A stretch of 24,436 nt of DNA from an uncultured Zetaproteobacteria bacterium. Its GTDB lineage: Bacteria; Pseudomonadota; Zetaproteobacteria; Mariprofundales; Mariprofundaceae. The notes below the pieces were generated by a model. The model made no database searches. It saw nothing but the letters and a program-made list of their open reading frames with translations, and was not told the DNA's origin. Position 1 is the first letter of the stretch. Every line of letters starts with the position of its first letter. The DNA lies in the NCBI GenBank assembly GCA_947311795.1, contig CAMZLX010000068.1, forward strand, positions 1 through 24,436. Reading direction: 5' to 3'. Of the stretch, positions 1-7,450 are shown piece by piece. The translations under genes and the position numbers were made by a program.

Positions 1-822
1 ATCTTTGATGCCTGCTGCACCCCAAGTTTTCAGCTGACTTGCGGTATAAGGCTGCAACCATTCTTCACGCCCAAAGATGGATTGGAAGGTCAACATCCAT
101 TCATCATCAGCCAAACCCAAAGCCTTTGCCAACAGCCCTGCGGTTTGTTCGCAGTGCAACTGATAAGGGTCGCCATTGTTCACATATCGCTTGGGAATAC
201 CGTGAAAAGACATCATCAGCTTTTCAGCTTTGCCATGCTCCTGCCAATGCTCACGCACCGAGTTTGCCAAGGCTTGAATATAGTCTGACTCATCATGATA
301 TGCCGACAACACCCGCACATCAGGCACACGCCGCCATGATTGGAACACATCAAATACTTGGTCGGTGACTGCCGCTGTGGTGCTGCCTGAATACTGCGGA
401 TATAAAGGCAAGATAAACATCTTGTAGCAGCACTGCTCACGTAAGTTGTTTAAACCTTGTTCAATGGATGGATTACCATAGGCCATGGCAAGCTCCACCG
501 CCACTTTTTCTGCATCAAACTTGGCTTGCAATGCCTTTTGTTGCTGCCGGCTAATCACCATCAAGGGCGAACCTTCATCCGTCCACACCGTTTCATAGGC
601 ATGAGCAGACTTCTTGGGGCGAATATTGAGAATCACGACATTGAGCGCAAACCACCACATCAAACGGTTGGCTTCCACCACTCGTGGGTCGCCCAAGAAC
701 TGTTTGAGATAAGCGCGCAACGCTTTGGGCGTGGGTGCATCAGGTGTGCCGAGATTAACCAGCAACACACCAACCTTAGCTTGGCTCTCGGATTTCAAAT
801 CTTGTGCGGCTGTATAACTCAT
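1..822 (-). CDS. hemH: Ferrochelatase HemH (3' end cut off by window edge)
   Basis: Inserts ferrous iron into protoporphyrin IX, the last step of haem b synthesis. I translated 274 codons from the ATG at 822-820 with no stop before the window edge. The N-terminus reads KVGVLLVNLGTPDAPTP (residues 16-32), typical of the family. The catalytic-histidine motif SFHGIPKRY is present (His207), followed by TFQSIFGREEWLQPYT at 245-260. Compared with the ~320-residue family, about 50 C-terminal residues, including the conserved catalytic Glu region, lie outside the window. The start overlaps the stop of the upstream RpfE-type gene as ATGA, so translation is probably coupled. The family call is secure; nothing looks broken in the visible part. 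Confidence 0.95.
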   Translation of the reverse strand, partial: MSYTAAQDLKSESQAKVGVLLVNLGTPDAPTPKALRAYLKQFLGDPRVVEANRLMWWFALNVVILNIRPKKSAHAYETVWTDEGSPLMVISRQQQKALQAKFDAEKVAVELAMAYGNPSIEQGLNNLREQCCYKMFILPLYPQYSGSTTAAVTDQVFDVFQSWRRVPDVRVLSAYHDESDYIQALANSVREHWQEHGKAEKLMMSFHGIPKRYVNNGDPYQLHCEQTAGLLAKALGLADDEWMLTFQSIFGREEWLQPYTASQLKTWGAAGIKD

Positions 823-1691
823 GAAGATGTTAGTCCTTTCCACGTGTTCTGACGTAATTTTGAGAACGCGGAGGTTAGCATATTGTTTTTAAGGCGAACA
901 GATTTGCCAGCACCCAACAGCACCCAGCTTTCAGGCAGCACTGTGGGTAGCAAGGTATCCAACTGTTCTGCATAGCTAACAATGGTTTGCGCGTTTTGTT
1001 GTTTGTTCAGCTTTTGTAATACCCGCTGCAAATAAATATCTGTGCTGGCAACACTGGGAAATGAAATGGCTGATGTATCTTCCACCTGCTCTGTTCCACC
1101 CCAAAACCACAACCCATGCACCTCTAAGCCTTGTTTGGTGAGTTGAGGCGATTGATGCAACATCATTTGCACTTCCGATAATAACCGCGACCAAAGCCCT
1201 GCATCAGCACCGCACATATGTTTATTGGGTAATGTGTTGCCTGCAACATCAGCAAAAGAAAGCGGCTGAATATCCCAAACCTTATCCGAGCAAAGCAAAA
1301 GCAGTTCATCTTGGCAAATCAACTGCAAACCATCATCTTTTAACAATGGATTGAGCAATTCGCACACATGTGTTGCCGTAGCCGCCGACCAATCCAAGAA
1401 ATATTCAGGCATCACCATCAAGTTACTACGGGTTAACCTTGCATGATAAGGTGAAGCCAGCCAAACCTGTTGCGTATGCTCAGGCAACGCTGGAAATAAA
1501 GAAGCCACCAATGATGCAGGGCTGAGCTGAACATTGGCTGCATACCACGATAAAGGTGTATTCGTTTCAGCACTCTCCCATGTTTGTTTCATGCTAAGCA
1601 AGGCTTGCTCAAAGGGTTTTAACGCAGGATTGAGTAAGACATCACCTTGATGTTTCACCCATGCATCGGTCACCACCACCTCTTTAATCAT
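819..1691 (-). CDS. RpfE-type / phosphoglycerate mutase-like protein of unknown function
   Basis: A 290-residue soluble protein with no signal peptide or membrane segment. The stretch LLSEVQMMLHQSPQL...GLWFWGG resembles the C-terminal signature of proteins annotated as regulatory protein RpfE (Xanthomonas rpf cluster) or as cofactor-independent phosphoglycerate-mutase-like proteins in beta- and gammaproteobacteria; this is recognition from memory, not a search. No biochemical role can be read from the sequence. The frame is open to 1775, but I prefer the ATG at 1691, which overlaps the end of the PabB-like gene by 8 bases instead of 92. The 3' end overlaps hemH as ATGA. Position between pabB and hemH suggests only co-transcription. 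Confidence 0.6.
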   Translation of the reverse strand: MIKEVVVTDAWVKHQGDVLLNPALKPFEQALLSMKQTWESAETNTPLSWYAANVQLSPASLVASLFPALPEHTQQVWLASPYHARLTRSNLMVMPEYFLDWSAATATHVCELLNPLLKDDGLQLICQDELLLLCSDKVWDIQPLSFADVAGNTLPNKHMCGADAGLWSRLLSEVQMMLHQSPQLTKQGLEVHGLWFWGGTEQVEDTSAISFPSVASTDIYLQRVLQKLNKQQNAQTIVSYAEQLDTLLPTVLPESWVLLGAGKSVRLKNNMLTSAFSKLRQNTWKGLTSS

Positions 1692-2880
1692 GAAATGCTC
1701 GCAATAAACCTTCAACTTTGTGTTCGGTTTCAATTTGTTCATGCTCTGGGTCAGAATCAGCCACAATACCTGCACCTGCCGCCCAGTTTAATGTGTTACC
1801 TTGATGCCAAAAGCTGCGAATTAAAATATTCATATCCACCGACCCATCCCAAGCCATATAACCCACACCACCTGTGTATACACTGCGTGCTTGCGGCTCC
1901 AATTCATGAATGATTTCCATGCAACGAACCTTGGGGCAACCTGTAATCGTGCCTCCAGGAAATTTAGCTGCCAACACATCCAACAAACCCAAACCTTTTG
2001 CCAACTGACCTTTAACATTGGACACAATATGTTGTACCGTAGCATATTTTTCAATCACCATACATTCATCCACATGAATACTGCCCGCTTCACAAACTCT
2101 GCCCAAATCATTGCGCTCCAAGTCCACAAGCATGATATGTTCAGCACGCTCCTTTTCAGATAAAAGCAACTCATCTTGCAAGGCATCGTCTGCATCACCT
2201 TGACTGCGTTTCCGCGTGCCTGCAATGGGTCGCGCTGCAACTTCACCATCTGCACTGATGGAAAATAGACGCTCAGGTGATGCGGAAACAATGGTCAAGT
2301 CATCCGCCTTAACAAAACAGGAAAAGGGTGCTGGGTTCACTGCTCTAAGTTTGGCATACAAGGCTAATAACTTATCCTGTTTCACTTCCGCCGACCAAAA
2401 ACGGGCAATATTCGCCTGAAAAATATCACCTGCTTGGATATAAGTTTTCACATCACGTACAGCTTGTTGATAATCAAAGCTGTGTTCTTGAGGCTGAATC
2501 TGAAGTGCAACCTCTGATGTTATCGAAGATGCCGTGTGTAGCATGGATTCAATCTTATCTAATTCTGCTTCCGACTGCGTGGATGATATAAACACCTTCG
2601 CTTGCTCGGCATCGAAACATAAACTCCACTGCGGCTCATGCCGCCAAACAAGTGGAGCTTCAAGCTTGGTTTTGGGCTGAGGCAAGGTTTCAAACAAAAC
2701 ACCCGCTTCATATGCCAAATAAAATAGCTGTTGAATGCTTGGAAAGTTTTGCTGCTTAAAACTTAAATCTTCTTGCCATTGCTTGAAATAGTTTTTTTTA
2801 TGTTTGATATTCTCTAATGAACAAGACGTTCCAGCTTTGGATACGATAAATTGTTTGCCTGCACCTTTGGCATCTTCCAA
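1684..2880 (-). CDS. pabB: Chorismate-utilising enzyme, aminodeoxychorismate synthase component I (PabB-like); start uncertain
   Basis: Likely aminates chorismate to aminodeoxychorismate for p-aminobenzoate and folate synthesis, using ammonia from a PabA partner not seen here. From the TTG at 2880 it has 398 residues. The chorismate-binding domain fills the C-terminal two thirds: GDIFQANIARFW (151-162), SPERLFSI (201-208), PIAGT (218-222), HIMLVDLERNDLG (248-260), GCPKVRCMEII (314-324). PIAGT has Ala where E. coli PabB has the chorismate-contacting Lys of PIKGT, which is the TrpE state, so anthranilate synthase component I is an alternative. The reading frame stays open upstream into fabF with no ATG, GTG or TTG before 2880, and a nine-base homopolymer (2911-2919) lies there. 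Its place after fabF is where pabC often sits, which favours folate. Confidence 0.75.
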   Translation of the reverse strand: MEDAKGAGKQFIVSKAGTSCSLENIKHKKNYFKQWQEDLSFKQQNFPSIQQLFYLAYEAGVLFETLPQPKTKLEAPLVWRHEPQWSLCFDAEQAKVFISSTQSEAELDKIESMLHTASSITSEVALQIQPQEHSFDYQQAVRDVKTYIQAGDIFQANIARFWSAEVKQDKLLALYAKLRAVNPAPFSCFVKADDLTIVSASPERLFSISADGEVAARPIAGTRKRSQGDADDALQDELLLSEKERAEHIMLVDLERNDLGRVCEAGSIHVDECMVIEKYATVQHIVSNVKGQLAKGLGLLDVLAAKFPGGTITGCPKVRCMEIIHELEPQARSVYTGGVGYMAWDGSVDMNILIRSFWHQGNTLNWAAGAGIVADSDPEHEQIETEHKVEGLLRAFHD

Positions 2881-2981
2881 AAGAGCTAAACATTGGGTTT
2901 CATGGGTTTGAAAAAAAAAGAAAGCATTCGTATTCAGCGCTTCTAAATCGAGAATACGGGTGAAAAGTGTCTGGTTTGTGT

Positions 2982-4226
2982 TTATTTGAATTTGCGTACA
3001 ATCACTGATGCGTTGGTTCCGCCAAATCCAAAGGAATTGGAAATCGCTACATCAATGTTCACTTCACGCGCCGTATTGGGTACATAGTCCAAATCACAAC
3101 CTTCACTTGGATTGTCCAGGTTTATCGTTGGAGGCACAACGCCATGATGTACTGCAAGCACAGAGAATGCAGCTTCAATACCACCTGCTGCACCGAGCAA
3201 ATGACCTGTCATGGATTTGGAGGAAGACACCATCAATTTGCTGGCATGGTCACCAAATGTATTTTTAATACCTTGGGTTTCACACAAATCACCCATGGGT
3301 GTAGATGTGCCGTGTGCATTGATATAATCCACGTCTTCAGGGTTTAGTTTTGCGCCGTCTAATGCTGCTTGCATACAACGTCCACCACCTTCACCTTCAG
3401 GTGCAGGGGATGTCATATGATAAGCATCACCCGACATACCATAACCTACCACTTCAGCTAAGATTTCAGCGCCACGTTTTTGAGCAGACTCCAAAGATTC
3501 AAGCACAAGAACACCTGCACCTTCACCCATGACAAAACCATCACGGTCTTTATCCCAAGGTCGGGATGCAGCTTGTGGGTCGTCATTGCGTGTGGATAAA
3601 GCGCGAGCTGCGGCAAAACCACCCACTGCCAACTCACAAACACAAGCTTCCGAACCACCAGCAATCATGGCATCCGCATCACCTCTAGCGATGATTTCAA
3701 AGGCATCACCAATGGCATGTGTACCTGTGGCACAAGCGGTTACTGTTGCAGTGTTGGGTCCTTTCGCACCTGTTAACATGGATACCCAACCCGATACCAT
3801 ATTAATAATGGTCATCGGAATGAAGAATGGCGAAATTTTGCGTGGACCGCCTTTTTCATAAGCGCGCATTGTGCGCTCAATCGCTGGCATCCCCCCAATT
3901 CCAGAGCCAATCACCACACCAACACGTTTGGCATTTTCTTCAGTGATTTCTAGCCCAGATTGTTGGAGTGCCATATCGGCAGCAGCAACACCATAATGGA
4001 TAAAGGTATCCATTTTTCGAGCATCTTTTTTATTGATATACGCGCCGACATCAAAGTCATTGACCTCACCCGCAATAGTGCAAGCAATACCCGAAGCTTC
4101 CGCATCAAAATGCGAAATACGACCAATGCCTGACTGACCTGCGATAAGGTTTTGCCAAGATTTATCTGTACCTGTACCAAGTGGGGTCACAAGACCCACA
4201 CCAGTCACTACAACGCGTGTTGTCAT
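2982..4226 (-). CDS. fabF: Beta-ketoacyl-ACP synthase II (FabF)
   Basis: Elongates acyl-ACP by condensation with malonyl-ACP in type II fatty acid synthesis. At 414 residues it has normal length. The thiolase-fold catalytic triad is visible: Cys165 in TACATGTHAIG, His305 in NAHGTSTP and His342 in GHLLGAAGG, plus the conserved Lys337. The C-terminal SNSFGFGGTNAS motif is intact. The ATG start lies only 9 bases after the acpP stop, the usual acpP-fabF arrangement. No anomaly seen. About 100 bases separate it from the first usable start codon of the PabB-like gene. Confidence 0.97.
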   Translation of the reverse strand: MTTRVVVTGVGLVTPLGTGTDKSWQNLIAGQSGIGRISHFDAEASGIACTIAGEVNDFDVGAYINKKDARKMDTFIHYGVAAADMALQQSGLEITEENAKRVGVVIGSGIGGMPAIERTMRAYEKGGPRKISPFFIPMTIINMVSGWVSMLTGAKGPNTATVTACATGTHAIGDAFEIIARGDADAMIAGGSEACVCELAVGGFAAARALSTRNDDPQAASRPWDKDRDGFVMGEGAGVLVLESLESAQKRGAEILAEVVGYGMSGDAYHMTSPAPEGEGGGRCMQAALDGAKLNPEDVDYINAHGTSTPMGDLCETQGIKNTFGDHASKLMVSSSKSMTGHLLGAAGGIEAAFSVLAVHHGVVPPTINLDNPSEGCDLDYVPNTAREVNIDVAISNSFGFGGTNASVIVRKFK

Positions 4227-4235
4227 AGAACTAAA

Positions 4236-4475
4236 TCAGTCTGATTTAGCAGCGACGTAATCGATAGCGTTTTGAACGCTTTGGATGCCTTCAGCATCTT
4301 CGTCTGGAATTTCTACACCGAACTCTTCTTCAAAAGCCATCACTAGCTCAACAGTGTCCAATGAATCAGCACCCAAATCATCAACGAATGATGAATCTGA
4401 ATTGATTTCGCTTTCATCAACATTCAGTTGATCAGCAACGATTTTAATAATTTTAGCTTCAATTTCTGCAGACAT
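4236..4475 (-). CDS. acpP: Acyl carrier protein
   Basis: Carries growing acyl chains on a phosphopantetheine arm. The 79-residue acidic protein has the DSL attachment motif with Ser38 (GADSLDTVELV) and a typical four-helix ACP sequence. The start has a strong Shine-Dalgarno GGGAGG with good spacing. It is preceded by a 124-base gap that contains a plausible sigma-70 promoter and a leader hairpin, so acpP-fabF is probably boosted over the rest of the cluster, as expected for such an abundant protein. Confidence 0.98.
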   Translation of the reverse strand: MSAEIEAKIIKIVADQLNVDESEINSDSSFVDDLGADSLDTVELVMAFEEEFGVEIPDEDAEGIQSVQNAIDYVAAKSD

Positions 4476-4510
4476 ATTTGTCCTCCCAGTTGAAATAAGA
4501 ACCGCCTTCT

Positions 4511-4528
4511 AACGTGGCTTTTCACGTT
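4511..4528 (-). promoter_or_regulatory. Perfect inverted repeat in the acpP leader
   Basis: AACGTG and CACGTT form a perfect 6-base inverted repeat around a 6-base spacer. It lies downstream of the proposed acpP -10 box and upstream of the Shine-Dalgarno, so it would be in the mRNA leader. No T-run follows on the minus strand, so it is not a normal terminator. It could be an operator or a leader hairpin. No known regulator site is claimed. Confidence 0.35.
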
Positions 4529-4555
4529 TGGCAAGTTCAAAACTTACTTTTCCCA

Positions 4556-4583
4556 AACATAGCAGACAAAATATGATTGCCAA
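4556..4583 (-). promoter_or_regulatory. Putative sigma-70 promoter for acpP
   Basis: On the minus strand TTGGCA (4583-4578) and TATGTT (4561-4556) are separated by 16 bases. This places the start of transcription about 75 bases before the acpP ATG. Each box departs from consensus, so the call rests on position and spacing. Confidence 0.4.
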
Positions 4584-4599
4584 CTGTGTAGCGAGAAAC

Positions 4600-5349
4600 T
4601 TACATATACATGCCACCATTCACATGCAACACTTGTCCTGTCACATAACCTGCGCCATCAGAAGCAAGGAATAGTGCCATAGCTGCAATATCTTCAGGCG
4701 ACCCCAAACGACCCAATGGGATACGTGTTTCCAAGCTTTTCTTCGCATCATCACCCAATTCATCGGTCATGGCTGTGGCAATAAAACCTGGTGCAATCGC
4801 ATTCACAGTGATACCGCGTGAACCAACTTCATGCGCCATCGAACGGGTCATGGCATCAATACCGCCTTTAGAAGCACAATAATTTAATTGCCCAGGGTTA
4901 CCCATGGAGGCGACCACGGATGATATATTAATAATACGACCTGCTTTGGCTTTCATCATCGGCCTAAGCACGGCTTGGGAAGCATGAAAGACGGATGTTA
5001 AGTTGGTATCAATCACCGCTTGCCAATCTTCAGCTTTCATACGCATGGCAAGACCGTCTTTGGTAATACCTGCATTATTCACCAGCACATCCAAACGCCC
5101 AAAATGTTTCACAGTATCTTGGATAAAAGCTTTAACAGCAGCACCATCGGTCACATCCACCACGATAGGCAAAACATCTGCACCCAAAGCTTTGAGCTTA
5201 TCCGCGGATGCATTCACAGTGGCTTCACGGGTAGCACAAATGGCCAAGTTGTACCCTGCTTTGGCAAAACCTTCGGCAATGGCAAAACCAATGCCTCGAC
5301 TTGCGCCTGTAATGACTGCTACTGGTTTATTTTTTAAATCTTCACTCAT
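4600..5349 (-). CDS. fabG: 3-oxoacyl-ACP reductase (FabG)
   Basis: NADPH-dependent reduction of 3-ketoacyl-ACP in fatty acid elongation. This is a 249-residue short-chain dehydrogenase with the Rossmann glycine motif TGASRGIG (14-21), NNAG (91-94), catalytic Ser143/144, and Tyr157 and Lys161 in the YxxxK motif. The C-terminus VTGQVLHVNGGMYM is typical of FabG. The start follows the fabD stop by 2 bases, with its Shine-Dalgarno (GGGAG) inside the fabD 3' end, so it is co-transcribed with fabD. Confidence 0.96.
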   Translation of the reverse strand: MSEDLKNKPVAVITGASRGIGFAIAEGFAKAGYNLAICATREATVNASADKLKALGADVLPIVVDVTDGAAVKAFIQDTVKHFGRLDVLVNNAGITKDGLAMRMKAEDWQAVIDTNLTSVFHASQAVLRPMMKAKAGRIINISSVVASMGNPGQLNYCASKGGIDAMTRSMAHEVGSRGITVNAIAPGFIATAMTDELGDDAKKSLETRIPLGRLGSPEDIAAMALFLASDGAGYVTGQVLHVNGGMYM

Positions 5350-5351
5350 GA

Positions 5352-6287
5352 TTATTCTCCCAAAGCCTTGTTCATCAAATCGCTGGTCTGCACCGAAGCG
5401 ACACTGATGTTTTTATCAATGCGACGCACTAAACCCGATAATACTTTACCTGGCCCCATTTCAATTGCCGTTGTAACACCTTGTTTACTTAATTGTTGAA
5501 CTGTTTCAGTCCAACGCACAGGGGAAACCAATTGCTCGACCAATGCATCACGAATATCATCGCTTGCAGTTAATGTGGCTGCTCTTGCATTGCTCCACAC
5601 TGGGCAAGTCGGCGTGTTAATCGTAATACCTGCTAGTTTTTCAGCCATGGCATTGGCCGCATCTTGCATCAACGGTGTGTGTGATGGCGCAGACACTGCC
5701 AAAGGAAGTGCGCGTTTTGCACCTGATTCTTTGGCTGCATCCATCAAACGCTCTGTTGCTGCGGCATGTCCTGCCACCACCAATTGACCGGGGCAATTAA
5801 AATTGGCAGCCCAAACTTTAGAACCCTCTTCTGAGACTTGCTCACAAAGTGCAACCACTTTATCATCATCAAGCCCAATAATTGCAGCCATTTTACCCAC
5901 GCCCACAGGCACAGCTTTACTCATGGCTTGCCCACGAAAAGCAACCAAAGCTACAGTATCTGAAAAATCAAGCGCGCCTGCTGCCACCAATGCTGAATAT
6001 TCGCCCAAACTATGCCCTGCCACTTGCGCAGGATTTGCGCCACCTCGCGCTGCCCACAAGCGATGAAGTGCAGTGGATGCGGTTAATAATGCAGGTTGTG
6101 TATATTCGGTTTGGTCTAGCTTACCATCAACATCCTCAGTCACCAATGCTGCCATATCATAACCCAACACATCAGATGCTTGGGCAATGGTGTCGCGTAC
6201 AACGGCTTCAGCAGCAATCAAATCTGCCAACATGCCTTTGGATTGTGAACCCTGACCGGGAAAGAAAAAAACAATATTTGAACTCAA
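5352..6287 (-). CDS. fabD: Malonyl-CoA:ACP transacylase (FabD)
   Basis: Loads malonyl groups onto ACP. The 311-residue protein has the N-terminal GQGSQ motif (11-15), nucleophile Ser93 in GHSLGEYSAL and active-site His203 in SAPSHTPLM. The start codon is TTG: no in-frame ATG or GTG lies just upstream, a GAGG Shine-Dalgarno sits 8 bases before it, and the following residues (SSNIVFFFPGQGSQ) are the family N-terminus. A 164-base gap with a repeat element separates it from fabH, unlike the tight spacing elsewhere in the cluster. Confidence 0.96.
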   Translation of the reverse strand: MSSNIVFFFPGQGSQSKGMLADLIAAEAVVRDTIAQASDVLGYDMAALVTEDVDGKLDQTEYTQPALLTASTALHRLWAARGGANPAQVAGHSLGEYSALVAAGALDFSDTVALVAFRGQAMSKAVPVGVGKMAAIIGLDDDKVVALCEQVSEEGSKVWAANFNCPGQLVVAGHAAATERLMDAAKESGAKRALPLAVSAPSHTPLMQDAANAMAEKLAGITINTPTCPVWSNARAATLTASDDIRDALVEQLVSPVRWTETVQQLSKQGVTTAIEMGPGKVLSGLVRRIDKNISVASVQTSDLMNKALGE

Positions 6288-6343
6288 AATAGAAACCTCA
6301 TCATCTAAAAAATTTCATCATAGTGTGTGATACCAATAGTTAT

Positions 6344-6447
6344 TTAGATAGGTGTGTTTTGGGCGAGAACAAAGAAAACAAGCGCAGCTTACTTACTGTA
6401 AGTGAGCATGTTTGATGCAGTCAATCGTCCAAACAAACACCTATATA
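6344..6447. repeat. ~100 bp palindromic repeat element, copy A
   Basis: Lies between fabH and fabD. Its ends form an imperfect inverted repeat (GGTGTGTTTTGG at 6351-6362 against CCAAACAAACACC at 6429-6441). In the middle is a hairpin, stem CTTAC/GTAAG (6388-6392 with 6398-6402) and loop TTACT, followed by TGAG. It shares TTAGAT, TTTTGGGCGAG and the hairpin architecture with the element at 23547-23668, so it is a dispersed family. It contains no gene and would be transcribed as part of the fab mRNA. Confidence 0.65.
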
Positions 6448-6451
6448 AAAG

Positions 6452-7450
6452 CTATTTACTCCAGCGGACGAGATTTGCACCCCACGCAAACCCACCTGCA
6501 AACGCCTCAAGCAACAAAAGCTGACCCTTCTTCACTTTGCCCGCACGGTAAATATCATTCAAGGCAAGCGGTACAGAAGCTGCTGATGTATTGGCATGTT
6601 TAGCCACTGTCAGCGCCACTTGGTCGGTGCTCATGCCCAGCTTTTTAGCTGTGGCATTTAAAATACGAATATTGGCTTGGTGCGGCACCAACCAATCCAA
6701 TTCAGATTGGGCAACATCATGTTGCTCAAGCACTTCTTTGACCACTTCGCCTAGCTTGGTAACAGCAAAACGAAACACTTCATTGCCTTTCATTTCCACA
6801 GCGGCAACGCCTGCTGCGTCCGTATTCAAATCTAGACGATTATTATGCGGGCTAGCACCAGGATGTGCATGTTTAGCCAACAATAAATCGCGGTAAGAAC
6901 CATCGCAGTGCAATACCGAACCTACGATTCCACCTTCATCATCTTTGGACTCTAAAACTACAGCACCCGCACCATCACCAAACAGCACACATGTATTTCT
7001 ATCTTGCCAATCCAAAATGCGACTCATGGATTCTGCACCAATTAAAAGCACGCGTTTAAACATGCCACCTTTCATCATACCATCCACTTGGGCTAAACCG
7101 TATACAAAACCAGAACATACAGCCTGAATATCCCAGGCAGGAAAATCTTTGCCGCCAAGTTTATGCTGCACCATACTTGCTGTGGATGGAAAAATCATAT
7201 CGGGTGTGGTGGTTGCCACCACAATCGCATCAATCTCATCAATGCTTAAACCCGCATCTTCTAAAGCTTGGGCCCCTGCGCGTGTTGCCAAATCGGATGT
7301 ATATTCATCTTTGGCTATAATATGACGCTGGGTAATACCCGTGCGTTCACGAATCCACGTATCGGATGTATCGACAACTTTTGCCAAATCATCATTGGTC
7401 ATGATGTGCTCAGGCAAATAACCGCCAACACCAATGATATGTGTGTTCAC
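6452..7450 (-). CDS. fabH: Beta-ketoacyl-ACP synthase III (FabH)
   Basis: Starts fatty acid synthesis by condensing an acyl-CoA, usually acetyl-CoA, with malonyl-ACP. The 332-residue protein carries Cys112 (AVCSGFVYG), His257 (VPHQANIRI) and Asn287 (HANTSAAS), the complete KASIII triad. The start codon is GTG and overlaps the plsX stop as GTGA, which implies translational coupling. Length and sequence are ordinary for the family. Confidence 0.97.
   Translation of the reverse strand: MNTHIIGVGGYLPEHIMTNDDLAKVVDTSDTWIRERTGITQRHIIAKDEYTSDLATRAGAQALEDAGLSIDEIDAIVVATTTPDMIFPSTASMVQHKLGGKDFPAWDIQAVCSGFVYGLAQVDGMMKGGMFKRVLLIGAESMSRILDWQDRNTCVLFGDGAGAVVLESKDDEGGIVGSVLHCDGSYRDLLLAKHAHPGASPHNNRLDLNTDAAGVAAVEMKGNEVFRFAVTKLGEVVKEVLEQHDVAQSELDWLVPHQANIRILNATAKKLGMSTDQVALTVAKHANTSAASVPLALNDIYRAGKVKKGQLLLLEAFAGGFAWGANLVRWSK

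Noticed and set aside
5003..5407. 134-codon open frame on the plus strand opposite fabG
   Set aside because: Antisense to a clear gene, composition rich in Ser/Pro/Lys without motif, no ribosome site; a shadow of fabG codon usage.
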